This document shows positions 1 through 9,200 of a stretch of DNA of 35,144 nt, in pieces (positions within the stretch are counted from its first letter, which is position 1; each line of letters begins with the position of its first letter). The DNA comes from Akkermansia muciniphila (GTDB taxonomy: Bacteria; Verrucomicrobiota; Verrucomicrobiia; Verrucomicrobiales; V1-33), in contig CAMDJM010000049.1 in assembly GCA_945900785.1 (NCBI GenBank), positions 1-35,144 of the forward strand, in the 5' to 3' direction. The translations under genes and the position numbers were made by a program. The notes beneath the pieces were generated by a model. It saw nothing but the letters and a program-made list of their open reading frames with translations. It was not told where the DNA came from and did no database searches.

Positions 1-149
1 TTGCATTGCGGCTCGACGGTTCGCCGCCCCGGGCTTCGACAGAAAGGATTGCTCCCTCCTGCCGCCGGATTGGCTACATGATTTCAACCTGTTGTCATGA
101 CTGATTCCTTTCATTCAGTTAGATTTATTGAGCTTGTGCTTGGCGCACC

Positions 150-249
150 GGATGGCACCGATAAGACGGATGGCACGGATGGTATATGAGAGGAGGTGGG
201 AGTGAAATCCATTTCCTTATCTGTGTTATCCGTCAAATCCGTGTCATCC
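150..249. repeat. Imperfect inverted repeat of a GGATGACACGGAT-type spacer element
   Basis: Arm 150-180 and arm 219-249 are 31 bases each and pair as reverse complements at about 24 of 31 positions. Both arms are built from GGAT and CACGGAT words, so each arm is itself quasi-repetitive. I see no gene in 1-270. The element lies just downstream of the minus-strand hydrolase, so its transcript could fold and act as a 3' structure, but there is no T-run to call an intrinsic terminator. Short elements of this wording are commonly seen as intergenic spacers in environmental bacterial genomes; that is recollection, not a search result. Confidence 0.6.
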
Positions 250-270
250 GTGGCCCGCCAGCAATCATAG

Positions 271-1074
271 TTAGTGGGCCAGGAGCCAGGCGGTGGAGCG
301 GGGGTTGAAATCGGCGAGGCATTCCCAGTGGAAGGCGTGGCCGGCATTGTCGTAGAGGTGGAGGTCGGCGCCGGGGATGCCGGCGGCTACTTCCTCGCTC
401 ATCCAGCGCGGGGTGAAGATGTCATTTTTCCCGCCGATGACGAGGGTGGGGCATTTGATGGAAGCCAGCTGGTCCAGGGTGTGGTGGGTCATGGCGGCGG
501 CAGCCTGGGCTTCCATGGCGTGGACGGGCTGCGGGGCGGGGTTGGTGGCGGCCCCGGCATTGCCATCCACGATGCCTTTCCAGCAATCGTCGTTGTCAAA
601 CCATGGCTTGGTGAAGATGAGCATGTGGACGTAGTGCATGAAGTCCTCCGGGCGAAAGGCGGCTTTGCATTTCATCATGTGTTCCCAGGTGGTCAGGCCA
701 TAGCGGTCCTGCCGGGCCCAGGTGCACATGAGGATGAGGGATTTCACTTTTTCCGGGTGCCGCAGGGCAAGCTGCTGGGCGATGACGCTGCCGAGGGAGC
801 AGCCGACGACGCGGGCGGACTTGATGCCCAAGGCGTCCATCAATCCGGCGTAGTCATCGGCCATCATTTCCGTGGTGTAGGGGCCGGCGGGTTTGTCCGT
901 GAGGCCCACGCCGCGGTTATCGCCTAGGATGCAGCGGAAGTGCTTCGACCATTCGGCCGCATGGGCTTCCCAGACGCCGCCGGGCGCGGTGACGCCCATG
1001 ATGCATATGAGCGGCTCGCCGCTGCCGCGCTCGTCGTAATACATTTGAATTCCGTTGGTGGTGACTGTGGGCAT
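271..1074 (-). CDS. Alpha/beta hydrolase
   Basis: A 267-residue alpha/beta-hydrolase-fold protein, normal length for the single-domain family. The start at 1074 (MPTVTTNGI) is preferred over a longer in-frame extension to 1239, because homology-like sequence begins there and the extension is Pro/Arg-rich spacer. The nucleophile elbow GCSLG places Ser93, the acid is probably Asp218 (GGKND), and the histidine is His246 (NAGHAFHWE). An oxyanion-type loop lies near residues 26-33 (IMGVTAPG), followed by GDNRGVGLT. This is the arrangement of 3-oxoadipate enol-lactonase-like and haloperoxidase-like hydrolases. There is no signal peptide, so it is probably cytoplasmic. The substrate cannot be told. 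It stands alone, divergent from the sigma factor gene. No clear ribosome binding site is visible. Confidence 0.9.
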   Translation of the reverse strand: MPTVTTNGIQMYYDERGSGEPLICIMGVTAPGGVWEAHAAEWSKHFRCILGDNRGVGLTDKPAGPYTTEMMADDYAGLMDALGIKSARVVGCSLGSVIAQQLALRHPEKVKSLILMCTWARQDRYGLTTWEHMMKCKAAFRPEDFMHYVHMLIFTKPWFDNDDCWKGIVDGNAGAATNPAPQPVHAMEAQAAAAMTHHTLDQLASIKCPTLVIGGKNDIFTPRWMSEEVAAGIPGADLHLYDNAGHAFHWECLADFNPRSTAWLLAH

Positions 1075-1572
1075 AGGATGAGGAGGGTAGGTGGGGAAAA
1101 CCGCTGAAGGTGGGTCGGGGGGCCGGGCGGTTCCGGGCACCGCGCAGGACGGATTCTTTAACGGCAGCGGGCGGCGCTTCCAAGCATTTTTCTCAGGAAT
1201 CCCCCGTTTTTTGAGGGAACCAAGGCTCCTGCTGGCCAAGCTTCAGCCGCCAAAAAGGAGCGCGGATTTGAAATCCGCCCCAGAGCATCTGCCATGCAAT
1301 GGACAAGGCATCGGCAAGGAAAACAAAAGGAAGCTGGAGCGTATGGTAAATCCGCGCTCCAGACTGCGGATGATTTTTCATTATTTAATTTCCCATTTCC
1401 CCGCCCGAAGCCAAGGTTCGGCGCCGTCAAAAGGGCCGCCGCCACCTTCCGAATCTCCTGAACCCTGTATGCAAAGTGACGTTCCTTCCCATCGGTATCC
1501 CTGTCATGAACCCGCCCCGCTCCATGTGGCAGCGGATTCCCCTGGCTTAACCTGTTACCGCTGCGTTGCGCT
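1075..1572. other. Divergent intergenic region between hydrolase and sigma factor genes
   Basis: About 500 bases with no convincing gene. It must hold the promoters of both the minus-strand hydrolase and the plus-strand sigma/kinase pair. An AT-rich patch at about 1370-1392 is the most promoter-like stretch for the plus strand, but no consensus -35/-10 pair can be defended. A repeat element occupies 1257-1360. Short open frames here on both strands have no family features and read through the repeat. Confidence 0.6.
1257..1360. repeat. Dispersed-type palindromic repeat element (GCGGATTTGAAATCCGC core)
   Basis: The outer arms GGAGCGCGGATTT (1257-1269) and AAATCCGCGCTCC (1348-1360) are perfect 13-base reverse complements separated by 78 bases. 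Inside the left end, 1262-1278 is itself a perfect palindrome, 8 + 1 + 8 bases. Nested palindromes of this kind are typical of REP/BIME-like or miniature inverted-repeat elements. No transposase is nearby. No flanking target duplication could be recognised by eye. Confidence 0.6.
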
Positions 1573-2301
1573 ATGAAGTCCACTGGAGCCCAGGTCCCGT
1601 CCAGCAGCGATGCTTTCCCGCAGACGCGGTGGAGTATGGTGCTGGGGGCCCAGGCGAGGGACCCGGCGGCGCTGGCAGCGTTGTGCCAGGGCTATTGGTA
1701 TCCGCTTTATTGCTATGCGCGGCGGCTGACTTCCTCGCCGGAAGATGCGGAGGATCTCACCCAGGGATTTTTTGCGAGGCTGCTGAGACCGGACGGCATC
1801 CGCCTCGCCAGCGCGGAGCAGGGCCGGCTGCGGAGTTATCTGCTGGGCGCCCTGCGGAATTACTCCTCGGAACAATACCGGCGCGGGCAGGCGCAAAAGC
1901 GTGGGGGTGGACGGGTGATGATGGAGTTTGATGCACTGGAGGCGGCCCAGCGATATGAGTTGGAGCCCATGGATCATCTCTCGCCGGAGCGGGAATTCGA
2001 CCGGGCCTGGGCCCGGCAGTTGCTGGCGGGGGTGCTGGCGGAGCTGGGGGATTCCTACCGCGCAGCGGGGAAAGCACCGGTTTTTGAGGCGCTCCAGGGC
2101 CAACTGGGCGGCGATGGCCCGGAAGACTATTCCGCAGCAGCCCAGACGCTGGGGATATCGGTTGGGGGCGTGCGTTTTGCCGCCTTCAAGCTCCGCGAGC
2201 GCTACCGGGAAATGCTGCGGGAGGCCATCCAGGAAACGGTAACCACAGCCGAGGCGGTGGAGCAGGAGCTGCTGCACCTGCGGGAACTTTTCGGGAATTG
2301 A
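1573..2301 (+). CDS. ECF-type RNA polymerase sigma factor paired with a Ser/Thr kinase
   Basis: A 242-residue sigma-70-family protein. Residues 18-26 carry the TRWSMVLGA motif. This is followed by a region 2-like segment (about 35-72, YWYPLYCYARRL then PEDAEDLTQGFF) and a region 4 helix-turn-helix (about 185-219, AAAQTLGISVGGVRFAAFKLRERYREML). No region 1.1 or 3 is visible, as expected for ECF sigma factors. The kinase gene starts 13 bases after its stop, so they are almost certainly one transcription unit. Linkage of this sigma type to receptor-like kinases is a known theme in Planctomycetota and Verrucomicrobiota. The kinase probably controls the sigma factor's activity, since there is no recognisable anti-sigma gene; this is inference. 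The start codon is preceded by no strong Shine-Dalgarno. Confidence 0.92.
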   Translation: MKSTGAQVPSSSDAFPQTRWSMVLGAQARDPAALAALCQGYWYPLYCYARRLTSSPEDAEDLTQGFFARLLRPDGIRLASAEQGRLRSYLLGALRNYSSEQYRRGQAQKRGGGRVMMEFDALEAAQRYELEPMDHLSPEREFDRAWARQLLAGVLAELGDSYRAAGKAPVFEALQGQLGGDGPEDYSAAAQTLGISVGGVRFAAFKLRERYREMLREAIQETVTTAEAVEQELLHLRELFGN

Positions 2302-2314
2302 CTGCATCCACCTC

Positions 2315-5300
2315 ATGACTGAACCATCCTGCCAGCGCTGTGGATCCCCTGCCTCTGCGGACGGGAGGTGTCTGAAGTGCCTGCTGGACAGCGGGATCGC
2401 CGGGGCTGGGCAGTCCCTGGGGGAACGCATCTTTCAAGCCGCTCTGGCCTTTGACAGGAAAGAGCGCGCGGCTTTTATCGAAAATGCCGCACAGGGCGAT
2501 GCTGCCCTGCTGGCAGACGTGCTGATGCTACTGGAGGGCTACGCGGAAGCAGGCGGGGATGACGCGGAGGCCACGCGGGGCGGCACCGCCCGGGAGCGCT
2601 GGGCAGCGGCGCGGCGGGAAGAGCCGGGCACGGTGATTGATCATTTCCGCCTTGTGAAATTGATTGGTGAGGGCGGGATGGGCAGTGTGTGGGAGGCGGA
2701 GCAAACCCAACCGATCCACCGCCGCGTGGCCTTGAAAATCATCAAACTGGGCATGGACACGGAGGAGGTGGTGCGGAGGTTTGAGCGGGAGCGTCGCAGC
2801 CTGGCGATGATGACGCACCCTCACATCGCCCAAGTGTTTGAGGCTGGCTCCACTCCGGCGGGGCGTCCGTATTTCGCCATGGAGCGGGTGGAGGGCACCG
2901 CCATTACCACGCACTGCACGCGGGAAAACCTGGCCGTGGCAGAGCGTCTCGGGCTGTTCCTGCAGGTCTGCGCGGCAGTGGAGCACGCCCATCAGAGGGG
3001 CATCATCCACCGCGACCTGAAGCCGTCCAACATTCTCGTGGCGGCGGATGGAGTGAAGGTCATCGACTTCGGCGTGGCCAAGGCAACCCTGGACGAGGGC
3101 GGCGATGGCCTGGTCACGCGGCAGCAGCAAGTGCTGGGCACCCCCGCCTACATGAGCCCGGAGCAAGCCGACAGCGACGGCGCAGACGTGGACACCCGCA
3201 CGGATGTCTACGCCCTCGGGGCCGTGCTCTATGAGCTGCTCTGCGGCAAACCCCCACATGATCCGGGGCGCCTCAGCAGCACCGGCCTGCGGGAGATGCA
3301 GCGCATTCTCCGCGAGGAAGAGCCCGATCCGCCCAGCCGGTGTATCGGCTTTACCCGAAAGGACCATGGTTGGCGTCCAGGCTTTAGCCGGAAGGAACGC
3401 GGTTGGTGTCCAAGCTTTAGCCGAAAGCTGATAAATCTGATTTCCTTCCGCCAAAAGGTTGCACCCCCACTGGGATCGCCCCAATTGGGATTGCCTAAAG
3501 GCTATACACCAAGCTTTGATTTGGACGCCATTACGCTGATGGCCCTGCGGAAAGAACGCGCCCGCCGCTACCCCAGCGCGGCGGCTTTGGCGGCGGATGT
3601 GCAGCGTTTCCTCTCCGGCGAGACGGTCAGCGCAGTGCCGCCCACGACCGCTTACCGGCTGGGAAAATTCGTCCGGCGCAACAAGGCGGCGGTGATCGCG
3701 GTGTCGGGGATCATTCTGGCGCTGACGGCGGGGCTTATCGTCAGCCTCCGCCAGGTGCAGCGCACCAATGAAGCCCTCGCGGAGGCCGAGACCGCCCGCT
3801 CCGCTGCCACTTTCACTCTGGCGGATATGTTCACCCGCTCCGGCATTGAGGCCGGTGAAGAAGGTAACCCAACCCTTGCCGCCCTGTGGTTTGCCAACGC
3901 CGCCGACCTCGGGGCCCGGGACCCAGTGCGCGACGGGTCCAACCGTTTCCGGGCGGAGGCTTGGCGGACGGAGGCCTCCACAGCGGTGCATGCCTTTGAC
4001 ACCGGCTCACCCGCTATCCGCTATTTAGCATGGAACCCCGCGATGCCGGTGGTAATGGTGAACCAACCCGACAACGGCGGCTCTACCCTGATTTGGGATT
4101 TACGCGATGAGACGCGCTGGCCGCACGACCGGGAAATCCAGCACGCCGCATGGTCTCCCTCCGGAGAATGGCTGGCGGCATTTTTGAAAGCCGGGGAACT
4201 CGTCGTGCTGGAATATCCTGCGGGCAAAACAGTCGCGCGCTTCCCCGGCACGCTTTCCCTGGGTCAGGGAAGCACTGCGGACGCCCCGCTGGCCTGGAGC
4301 CCGGACAGCCGGTGGATCGCCGCCGGCAACGCCCTTTGGGCATGGCAGGCCCAGGAAACCCGTCCCCTCCCTGCCCCGGGGGTGCGCTTCCGTTTTGACA
4401 AGGAAGGACAAAGGCTGCTCGTCCAACTGCCCTCCTCCACTGGCATCTGCGACACGGCGGTTCCCGGCACCTTCCTCCATCCGCCCGTTGCTTCGTTCCC
4501 TGAAGACCGGGCCAGCTTTGCTGAAAATGGAAAACGCTACGTCGTGGGCAGTCCTGGCCAGGAAGTGCGCGTCCATGATTCCCTGACCGGCGCTCTGCTG
4601 GAGAGCTTCCCGCCAGCCCCCCCTTCCTCCACCCGACCGGCCCAGTCCCCGCTCCTGGATGTCAGTCCCGATGGACGCTATGCCATCCAGCAGAACCAGC
4701 CCGTGCTGGATTTGAAGACGGGACAACGCCTGAGTTTTCCCCGGCACGAAGATGGCTGGGGCGGGTTCGCTTTCAGCCCGGACGGCACAAAATTTGTCAG
4801 CGGCGGTTTTGATGAAAGCCTTGAACTATGGTCCTTCCCGGATGGCGCTTTTCTGGGACTGATCGGCATTCACCGGAACGATGTGGCCCATACGGCCTTC
4901 TCGGCTGACGGAAACTTCGTTATTTCAGCGGAACCCGGGCTGGTCCGGGTCTGGGATATCCGGCCCGCCTGGTCCCGCCATACCATCACCCTGGGGGACC
5001 ATTCCCTCGCCAGAATTTCCCGGGATGGCCGCTTTCTGGCCGCCTCCGGATTCACCCAGTTTGCCATTTCGCTGCAGAGCACCCGCGCCTTTCACCTGCC
5101 CTCCGGAGAGGCGGCCGGACCTGAGATCACGCCCGGCGGCAGGATCACAGATGCGGCATGGGCACCGGATGCCTCATGGCTGGCTCTGGCCGTATCTGCC
5201 TCGGTAGGGCGTCCATTCGGAGAGCTGAAAGCGGCGGATGACCAGGGCAGTGTCCAGTTTTGGAACCCCATGACGGGGAAGAGGCTGGGAGAGCCCATCC

Positions 5301-5785
5301 TCCTGCCTTCTGAGCCGCGGGGGCTGGCGCTGGATCCTTCCGGGGAATGGCTGGGTGTCACCTGCTCGCGGAACGGCCTCGAAGTGAACCCCGCCACGCG
5401 CCAGGTCCGCCCCCTCTTCCATCACCCCAAGGCCGACATTGCCGGTGACTATTTATCGAACGGCAGTTGTGCCTACAGTGCGGATGGCCGCATCTTTGCC
5501 GCCTGGGGCACCAACGGGTTCGCTCACTTGTGGGACCGCGCGGCGGGCCGCGACCTCATGCCTCCTTTTCTGCAGGGCGGCAAGGTCTTCGACCTCGCCC
5601 TGCACGGGGATACGGCGGCCCTGGCGATCCGGGGAGACGCCTTGCGGATTGAATTCCGCGATTTGCGCACCGGTGAGCGCGCCGCCCCGGACATTCCCTA
5701 TGCCAACTGGCCGCTCTGCACCCAGTTCAGCGAAGACGGAACCCTCCTCCTCAGCGGAGGCCGGGGGAACAGTGCGCAGGTCTGA
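2315..5785 (+). CDS. Receptor-like Ser/Thr protein kinase with WD40-like sensor region, ended early by UGA
   Basis: An N-terminal CxxC-x9-CxxC zinc-ribbon-like motif (Cys6, 9, 19, 22) precedes a Hanks-type kinase domain. Its landmarks are a Gly-rich loop GEGGMGSVWEA (118-128), VALK Lys141, HRDLKPSN (232-239, Asp234), DFG (251-253) and SPEQ (281-284), so it should be catalytically active. Residues about 345-401 are a foreign-looking insert between the late kinase helices; the normal continuation DLDAITLMALRKERARRYP starts at 402. A single transmembrane helix lies at about 458-477, and the rest is degenerate WD40-like repeats (about 560 on) that would be outside the cytoplasm. The frame stops at a UGA at 5783-5785, but homologous sequence continues in the same frame to 6205. 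Without that stop the protein would be 1296 residues. Confidence 0.9.
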   Translation: MTEPSCQRCGSPASADGRCLKCLLDSGIAGAGQSLGERIFQAALAFDRKERAAFIENAAQGDAALLADVLMLLEGYAEAGGDDAEATRGGTARERWAAARREEPGTVIDHFRLVKLIGEGGMGSVWEAEQTQPIHRRVALKIIKLGMDTEEVVRRFERERRSLAMMTHPHIAQVFEAGSTPAGRPYFAMERVEGTAITTHCTRENLAVAERLGLFLQVCAAVEHAHQRGIIHRDLKPSNILVAADGVKVIDFGVAKATLDEGGDGLVTRQQQVLGTPAYMSPEQADSDGADVDTRTDVYALGAVLYELLCGKPPHDPGRLSSTGLREMQRILREEEPDPPSRCIGFTRKDHGWRPGFSRKERGWCPSFSRKLINLISFRQKVAPPLGSPQLGLPKGYTPSFDLDAITLMALRKERARRYPSAAALAADVQRFLSGETVSAVPPTTAYRLGKFVRRNKAAVIAVSGIILALTAGLIVSLRQVQRTNEALAEAETARSAATFTLADMFTRSGIEAGEEGNPTLAALWFANAADLGARDPVRDGSNRFRAEAWRTEASTAVHAFDTGSPAIRYLAWNPAMPVVMVNQPDNGGSTLIWDLRDETRWPHDREIQHAAWSPSGEWLAAFLKAGELVVLEYPAGKTVARFPGTLSLGQGSTADAPLAWSPDSRWIAAGNALWAWQAQETRPLPAPGVRFRFDKEGQRLLVQLPSSTGICDTAVPGTFLHPPVASFPEDRASFAENGKRYVVGSPGQEVRVHDSLTGALLESFPPAPPSSTRPAQSPLLDVSPDGRYAIQQNQPVLDLKTGQRLSFPRHEDGWGGFAFSPDGTKFVSGGFDESLELWSFPDGAFLGLIGIHRNDVAHTAFSADGNFVISAEPGLVRVWDIRPAWSRHTITLGDHSLARISRDGRFLAASGFTQFAISLQSTRAFHLPSGEAAGPEITPGGRITDAAWAPDASWLALAVSASVGRPFGELKAADDQGSVQFWNPMTGKRLGEPILLPSEPRGLALDPSGEWLGVTCSRNGLEVNPATRQVRPLFHHPKADIAGDYLSNGSCAYSADGRIFAAWGTNGFAHLWDRAAGRDLMPPFLQGGKVFDLALHGDTAALAIRGDALRIEFRDLRTGERAAPDIPYANWPLCTQFSEDGTLLLSGGRGNSAQV
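3347..3517 (+). repeat. In-frame repeat-derived insertion inside the kinase domain
   Basis: Starting at 3347, 3380 and 3413 are three 33-base units (GGCTTTA..CCGAAAGGA..GGTTGGTGTCCA), encoding eleven-residue repeats beginning GFTRKDHGWRP, GFSRKERGWCP and SFSRKLINLIS. A divergent tail follows and ends in ACACCAAGCTTT at about 3506-3517. GGCTTTAGCC is self-complementary at its ends. The insert is about 171 bases, a multiple of three, and keeps the frame. The encoded residues (345-401) match nothing expected in a kinase, and kinase sequence resumes right after. The wording resembles short intergenic repeats of this group of bacteria. Confidence 0.75.
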
Positions 5786-6205
5786 GACTGGCGCTCCGGC
5801 CGCCTCGCCTGCCCGGTCATGCCGCACGATGACGCCATCATGGTTGCCACCTTTATTCCCGGCACCCCCTGGCTCATCACCGGAGGGAACGACCACAAAA
5901 TCAGATTCTGGGATCGCCGCACCGGCATCATGGTCCGCCCGCCGGTCCAGTGCCGTGGTTTCGTCCTTGGACTCCAAATCACTCCGGATGTCCGCACCCT
6001 CGTCGCCAGCGGTCATTTCGGCGGCAGGATCGAACTGTTTGACCTGAGCAAACTGCTCCCAACCCCGGACCTCCCCCCGGACCTGATGAAACTGCGCGCG
6101 GAAATAGACGCCTATGCCGAGGTCCACCCCGGAGGCGGCCCCGCCCCGCTGACTCCCCAGGCGTGGCTGGCCAAATGGCGGGAATACCGGGCGCAGCAGC
6201 GTTAG
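5786..6205 (+). pseudogene. C-terminal part of the WD40 kinase, separated by an in-frame UGA
   Basis: This is the same reading frame as the kinase. It continues directly after the UGA with DWRSGRLACPVMPHDDAIM and then a normal WD-like blade (LITGGNDHKIRFWDRRTG). It ends with a proline-rich tail and a helical WLAKWREYRAQQR terminus at 6203-6205 (TAG). Read with UGG in place of UGA, the junction gives AQV-W-DWRSG, a typical WD-repeat strand. A separate start at 5819 (MPHDDAIM) is possible, but a free single blade makes no structural sense. It may be translated by readthrough, or the stop may be a real mutation or a base error. Confidence 0.75.
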
Positions 6206-6246
6206 TATCCCGTCCGGGGTTTGAAATCATTTTGAATTGAACGAAA

Positions 6247-6260
6247 CGGGCTGAAGCCCG
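6247..6260 (-). terminator. Hairpin between convergent kinase and giant exported protein genes
   Basis: CGGGC (6247-6251) pairs with GCCCG (6256-6260) around a four-base loop. Read on the minus strand the stem is followed by TTTCGTTCAATT, a weak T-rich tail, so it could end the long minus-strand transcript. The plus-strand sequence continues AACTCC, giving the GGGCTGAAGCCCGAACTCC wording of a common short dispersed element. It may therefore be a repeat that doubles as a terminator. Confidence 0.45.
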
Positions 6261-6269
6261 AACTCCAAC

Positions 6270-9200
6270 TTACCTCACCTCCAAACGGTAGAAGCGCTTG
6301 GAGACACCGGCAATGATGAAGGCAGGATCAAAGCTGCGGGGTTGCCCGTCGCCTACGGTGGAAAACCCGGCGTTCACCCAGCTTCCGGGGGCCAGGGTAT
6401 CGCTGCGCTGGAGGGTGTAGGTGCGGCCGGTCACGGTGGGGAAGGTGATGGAGAAGCCGTCAAACACGAGACGGAAGATGCTGTTGGGGTTGTCCAGTTG
6501 GGTGCCCGTGATGTGTTCGTGGAGGTTGCTGGCACCATCTCCGTCGAAATCGTCGGAGGTTTCCCAAATGCGGGCGTTGAGGAGGGTGGTCAGGTTGTTG
6601 CCGGCTTCGTAGGCACCGATGTCGGCTATGCCGGCCATGGGGAAGCCGCGCTGGTCGCTGGTGGCGGTGCTGGTGGTGGCGGCATTGCGGGCGGGGCTGC
6701 CGGGACGCAGGGCCATGGTCAGGGTGGGGCCACCGTAGTCGCCCAGCGGGGCGAGCAGGGCGGCGGGGCCGATAACGTTGGTTCCTTCGGTGGTGGAGCC
6801 GGGGGCGGGGGTGAGGTTGGGGATGCCAGGGGTGGTATTGGCATCGGTATTGCCGGAGATGATGCAGTCCCGCACGATAAGGTGGGTGCCGGGAGTGCCG
6901 CCCCGCACGCCGCCGGCCCCGGCTCCCCCGGGGTTGGTCACGGCGTTGCCGGCAATGGTGCAGTGGATGAGGGTGGCAGGACGGAAGTTGCCCACGGTGA
7001 TGGCTCCGCCTTCAAAGCGTCCGATGTTATTGGTGAAGGTGCTGGCCGTGACCGTCATGGTCTGCTGGCTTTCGTGGAGGATGCCTCCGCCGCTGCCAGC
7101 GGTGTTGCTATGGAAAGTGCACCGTTCGACGGTCAGCGTGCCGTCCTGGTTATAAATGGCACCGGCGGCATTGCTGCTGGTGTTGCCGCTGAGGGTGCAC
7201 TCACGGAGGCTGAGGGTGCCCTGGGTGTGGATGGATCCGCCGTAGTTGGGCGGGGCTCCGCCGCCCACCCCATTGCCGCCGGTCAGTTTCAGCCGCTGAA
7301 AGGTGGCGGTGGTGCCGGGATCAATCCGGAAATGCCGGTTGGTGCCGGGTCCGCCGTCGATGGTCACGCCGGTGAGCCGGTCGCCGGCGTCGAGGGTGAC
7401 CCCGGCGGGGTCGGTGATGACGATCTCGCTGGCCAGGACAATGGGGCCAAGGCCAGGGGCAAAGGTAATGGTGCTGGCCCCGGGGGCGGAGGCGGCATCA
7501 GCCAGGACCTGCCGGAGAGAGCCGGGGCCGGAGTCATTGGTCGTGGTGACGACGAGCGCAGCCGCGTTGACGGTGAAGGAAATGGCCTGGGTCTCCCCGG
7601 TCACGCTGTCGGTGAGGGTGACGGTGGCGGATCCGGACTGCCCTGGGGCAGGAGTGATGGTGACGGAGCGGGTGCCCCCGCTGCCGGTGATGACGACGCT
7701 GGCTGCGGGCACCAGCGTTGGATTGCTGGAGGTGACGACAAGCGTGCCAATCTGACCGACGTTGAAGGGAGGGGAGGTGACGGGCGTGTTGGCCGCCGTC
7801 GTCAGGGCGTTGAGGGGATTGAACAACCCGATCTGGGCCTCGTAGGCGCCGATGTCAGGGAGGCCGGCGATGGGGAAACCGCGCTGGTCAGCGGTGCTGC
7901 TGCCGGGGGTGGCGGCCTCCCTGGCCAGGCTGCTGGACAGGAGCGCCTGGGTTTGGGTGAGGCCACCGAAATTGCCGAGGGGGGCGAGCAGCGGGACTCC
8001 TACCAGAACAGTGGGTCCAGCAGTGAGGGAAGAGCTGGTGAGAGTGCCGATGAGGTTCACGCCGGTGGTCGTGGCTGTGGCGGAACCGAGGCGCCGGACA
8101 TCCCGGTCGATGTTTCCGGCAACGATGGAGTTGGTGATGGTGACCGTGCCCTGGTGTTCGATGCCTCTGAAGGTATTCTCTGAGAGGGTGCAGTGGATGA
8201 CGGAGAGCGAGCCGGCCGACTGGTAAATGCCACCGCCGCCCAGGGTGCTGGTATTCCCCGAAAAGGTGCAGCGCGTGAACGTGTCAGTTCCGTCAGTGAT
8301 GCAGGCCCCACCGCGTCCGGCAGAATTCCCCGAGAAGGTGCACCTTGTGGCGTTCAGAGAGCTGGTCGATGAATTATAAATAGCTCCCCCAAAACCGGCG
8401 GAATTGCCTGAGAAGGTGCAGTCTGTCGCGTGCAGCGAGCCGGATTGATTGAAACCATTGTAGATCGCACCGCCAAATCCGCCGGTGGCATTGTTGGCAC
8501 TGAACGAGCAGTTTTTGAGAGTGAGCGTGCCCTGAGTGACGATCGAACCGCCGTTACCACTGAAACTGCCCTGAATCAGCTTGAGGCCCTCCATCGTGAC
8601 GTTCCCGGAAACATTAAAATGCCGCGAGGCGCTGTTGGCGGTCACGGTCATGCCGGCCGGCAGGGTGGCGGCATCAATGACGAGAGCTGGGTCAAAAATG
8701 AATATTTGACTGTTGAGAGTAATAGGGCCGGCGAGACCCGGAGCAAACGTCACCGTGTCCAGTCCGGATTTGGCTCCCGCATCCTGGAGCACCTGCCGCA
8801 GCGAGCCGGGGCCGGCGTCGGCGGTGGTGGTGACCACGAACGAGGGCTCGGGGATGGTGATAGTGAACGTCTGGGGAGCACTCTGTTCGACGCCGCCATT
8901 GGCAGTGCCGCCGCCGTCATTGATCCTCACGGTGACGACGGCACTGCCGGAGGTGAACTGGAACGGGGTGAATGTGAGAGTGCCGTTGGAGAAGATGGCA
9001 GGCTGGGTGGCGAAGAGAGCGTTGTTGTTATTCGTCACGGTGAAACTGAGAAACTGCCCGGCTTCATCCGCAGGGCCGGAACTCATATTGGTGGCCCAGT
9101 TGGCCACCGGCGGGCTCGAGGCGAAGTAGGGTTTCACAATATCCGGTCCTTTAGTGAAGGAGGGCGCATCATTCACAGAGGTGACGGTGAGGTTGAAGGA

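Noticed and set aside
1873-2077. Minus-strand Pro/Arg-rich frames opposite the sigma factor
   Set aside because: Shadow translation of high-GC coding sequence, without starts or motifs of interest.
2528-3991. 487-codon minus-strand frame opposite the kinase
   Set aside because: Antisense to clear kinase motifs. It has no recognisable domain.
5783-5785. UGA as a tryptophan codon (alternative genetic code)
   Set aside because: The sigma factor, halogenase, chorismatase and RCC1/S74 genes all end at TGA, so the standard code is in use.
6342-8183. Long plus-strand open frames across the giant gene (for example 613 codons)
   Set aside because: They are antisense shadows of GC-rich repeat coding sequence, Gly/Ala-rich with no family features and no sensible neighbours.
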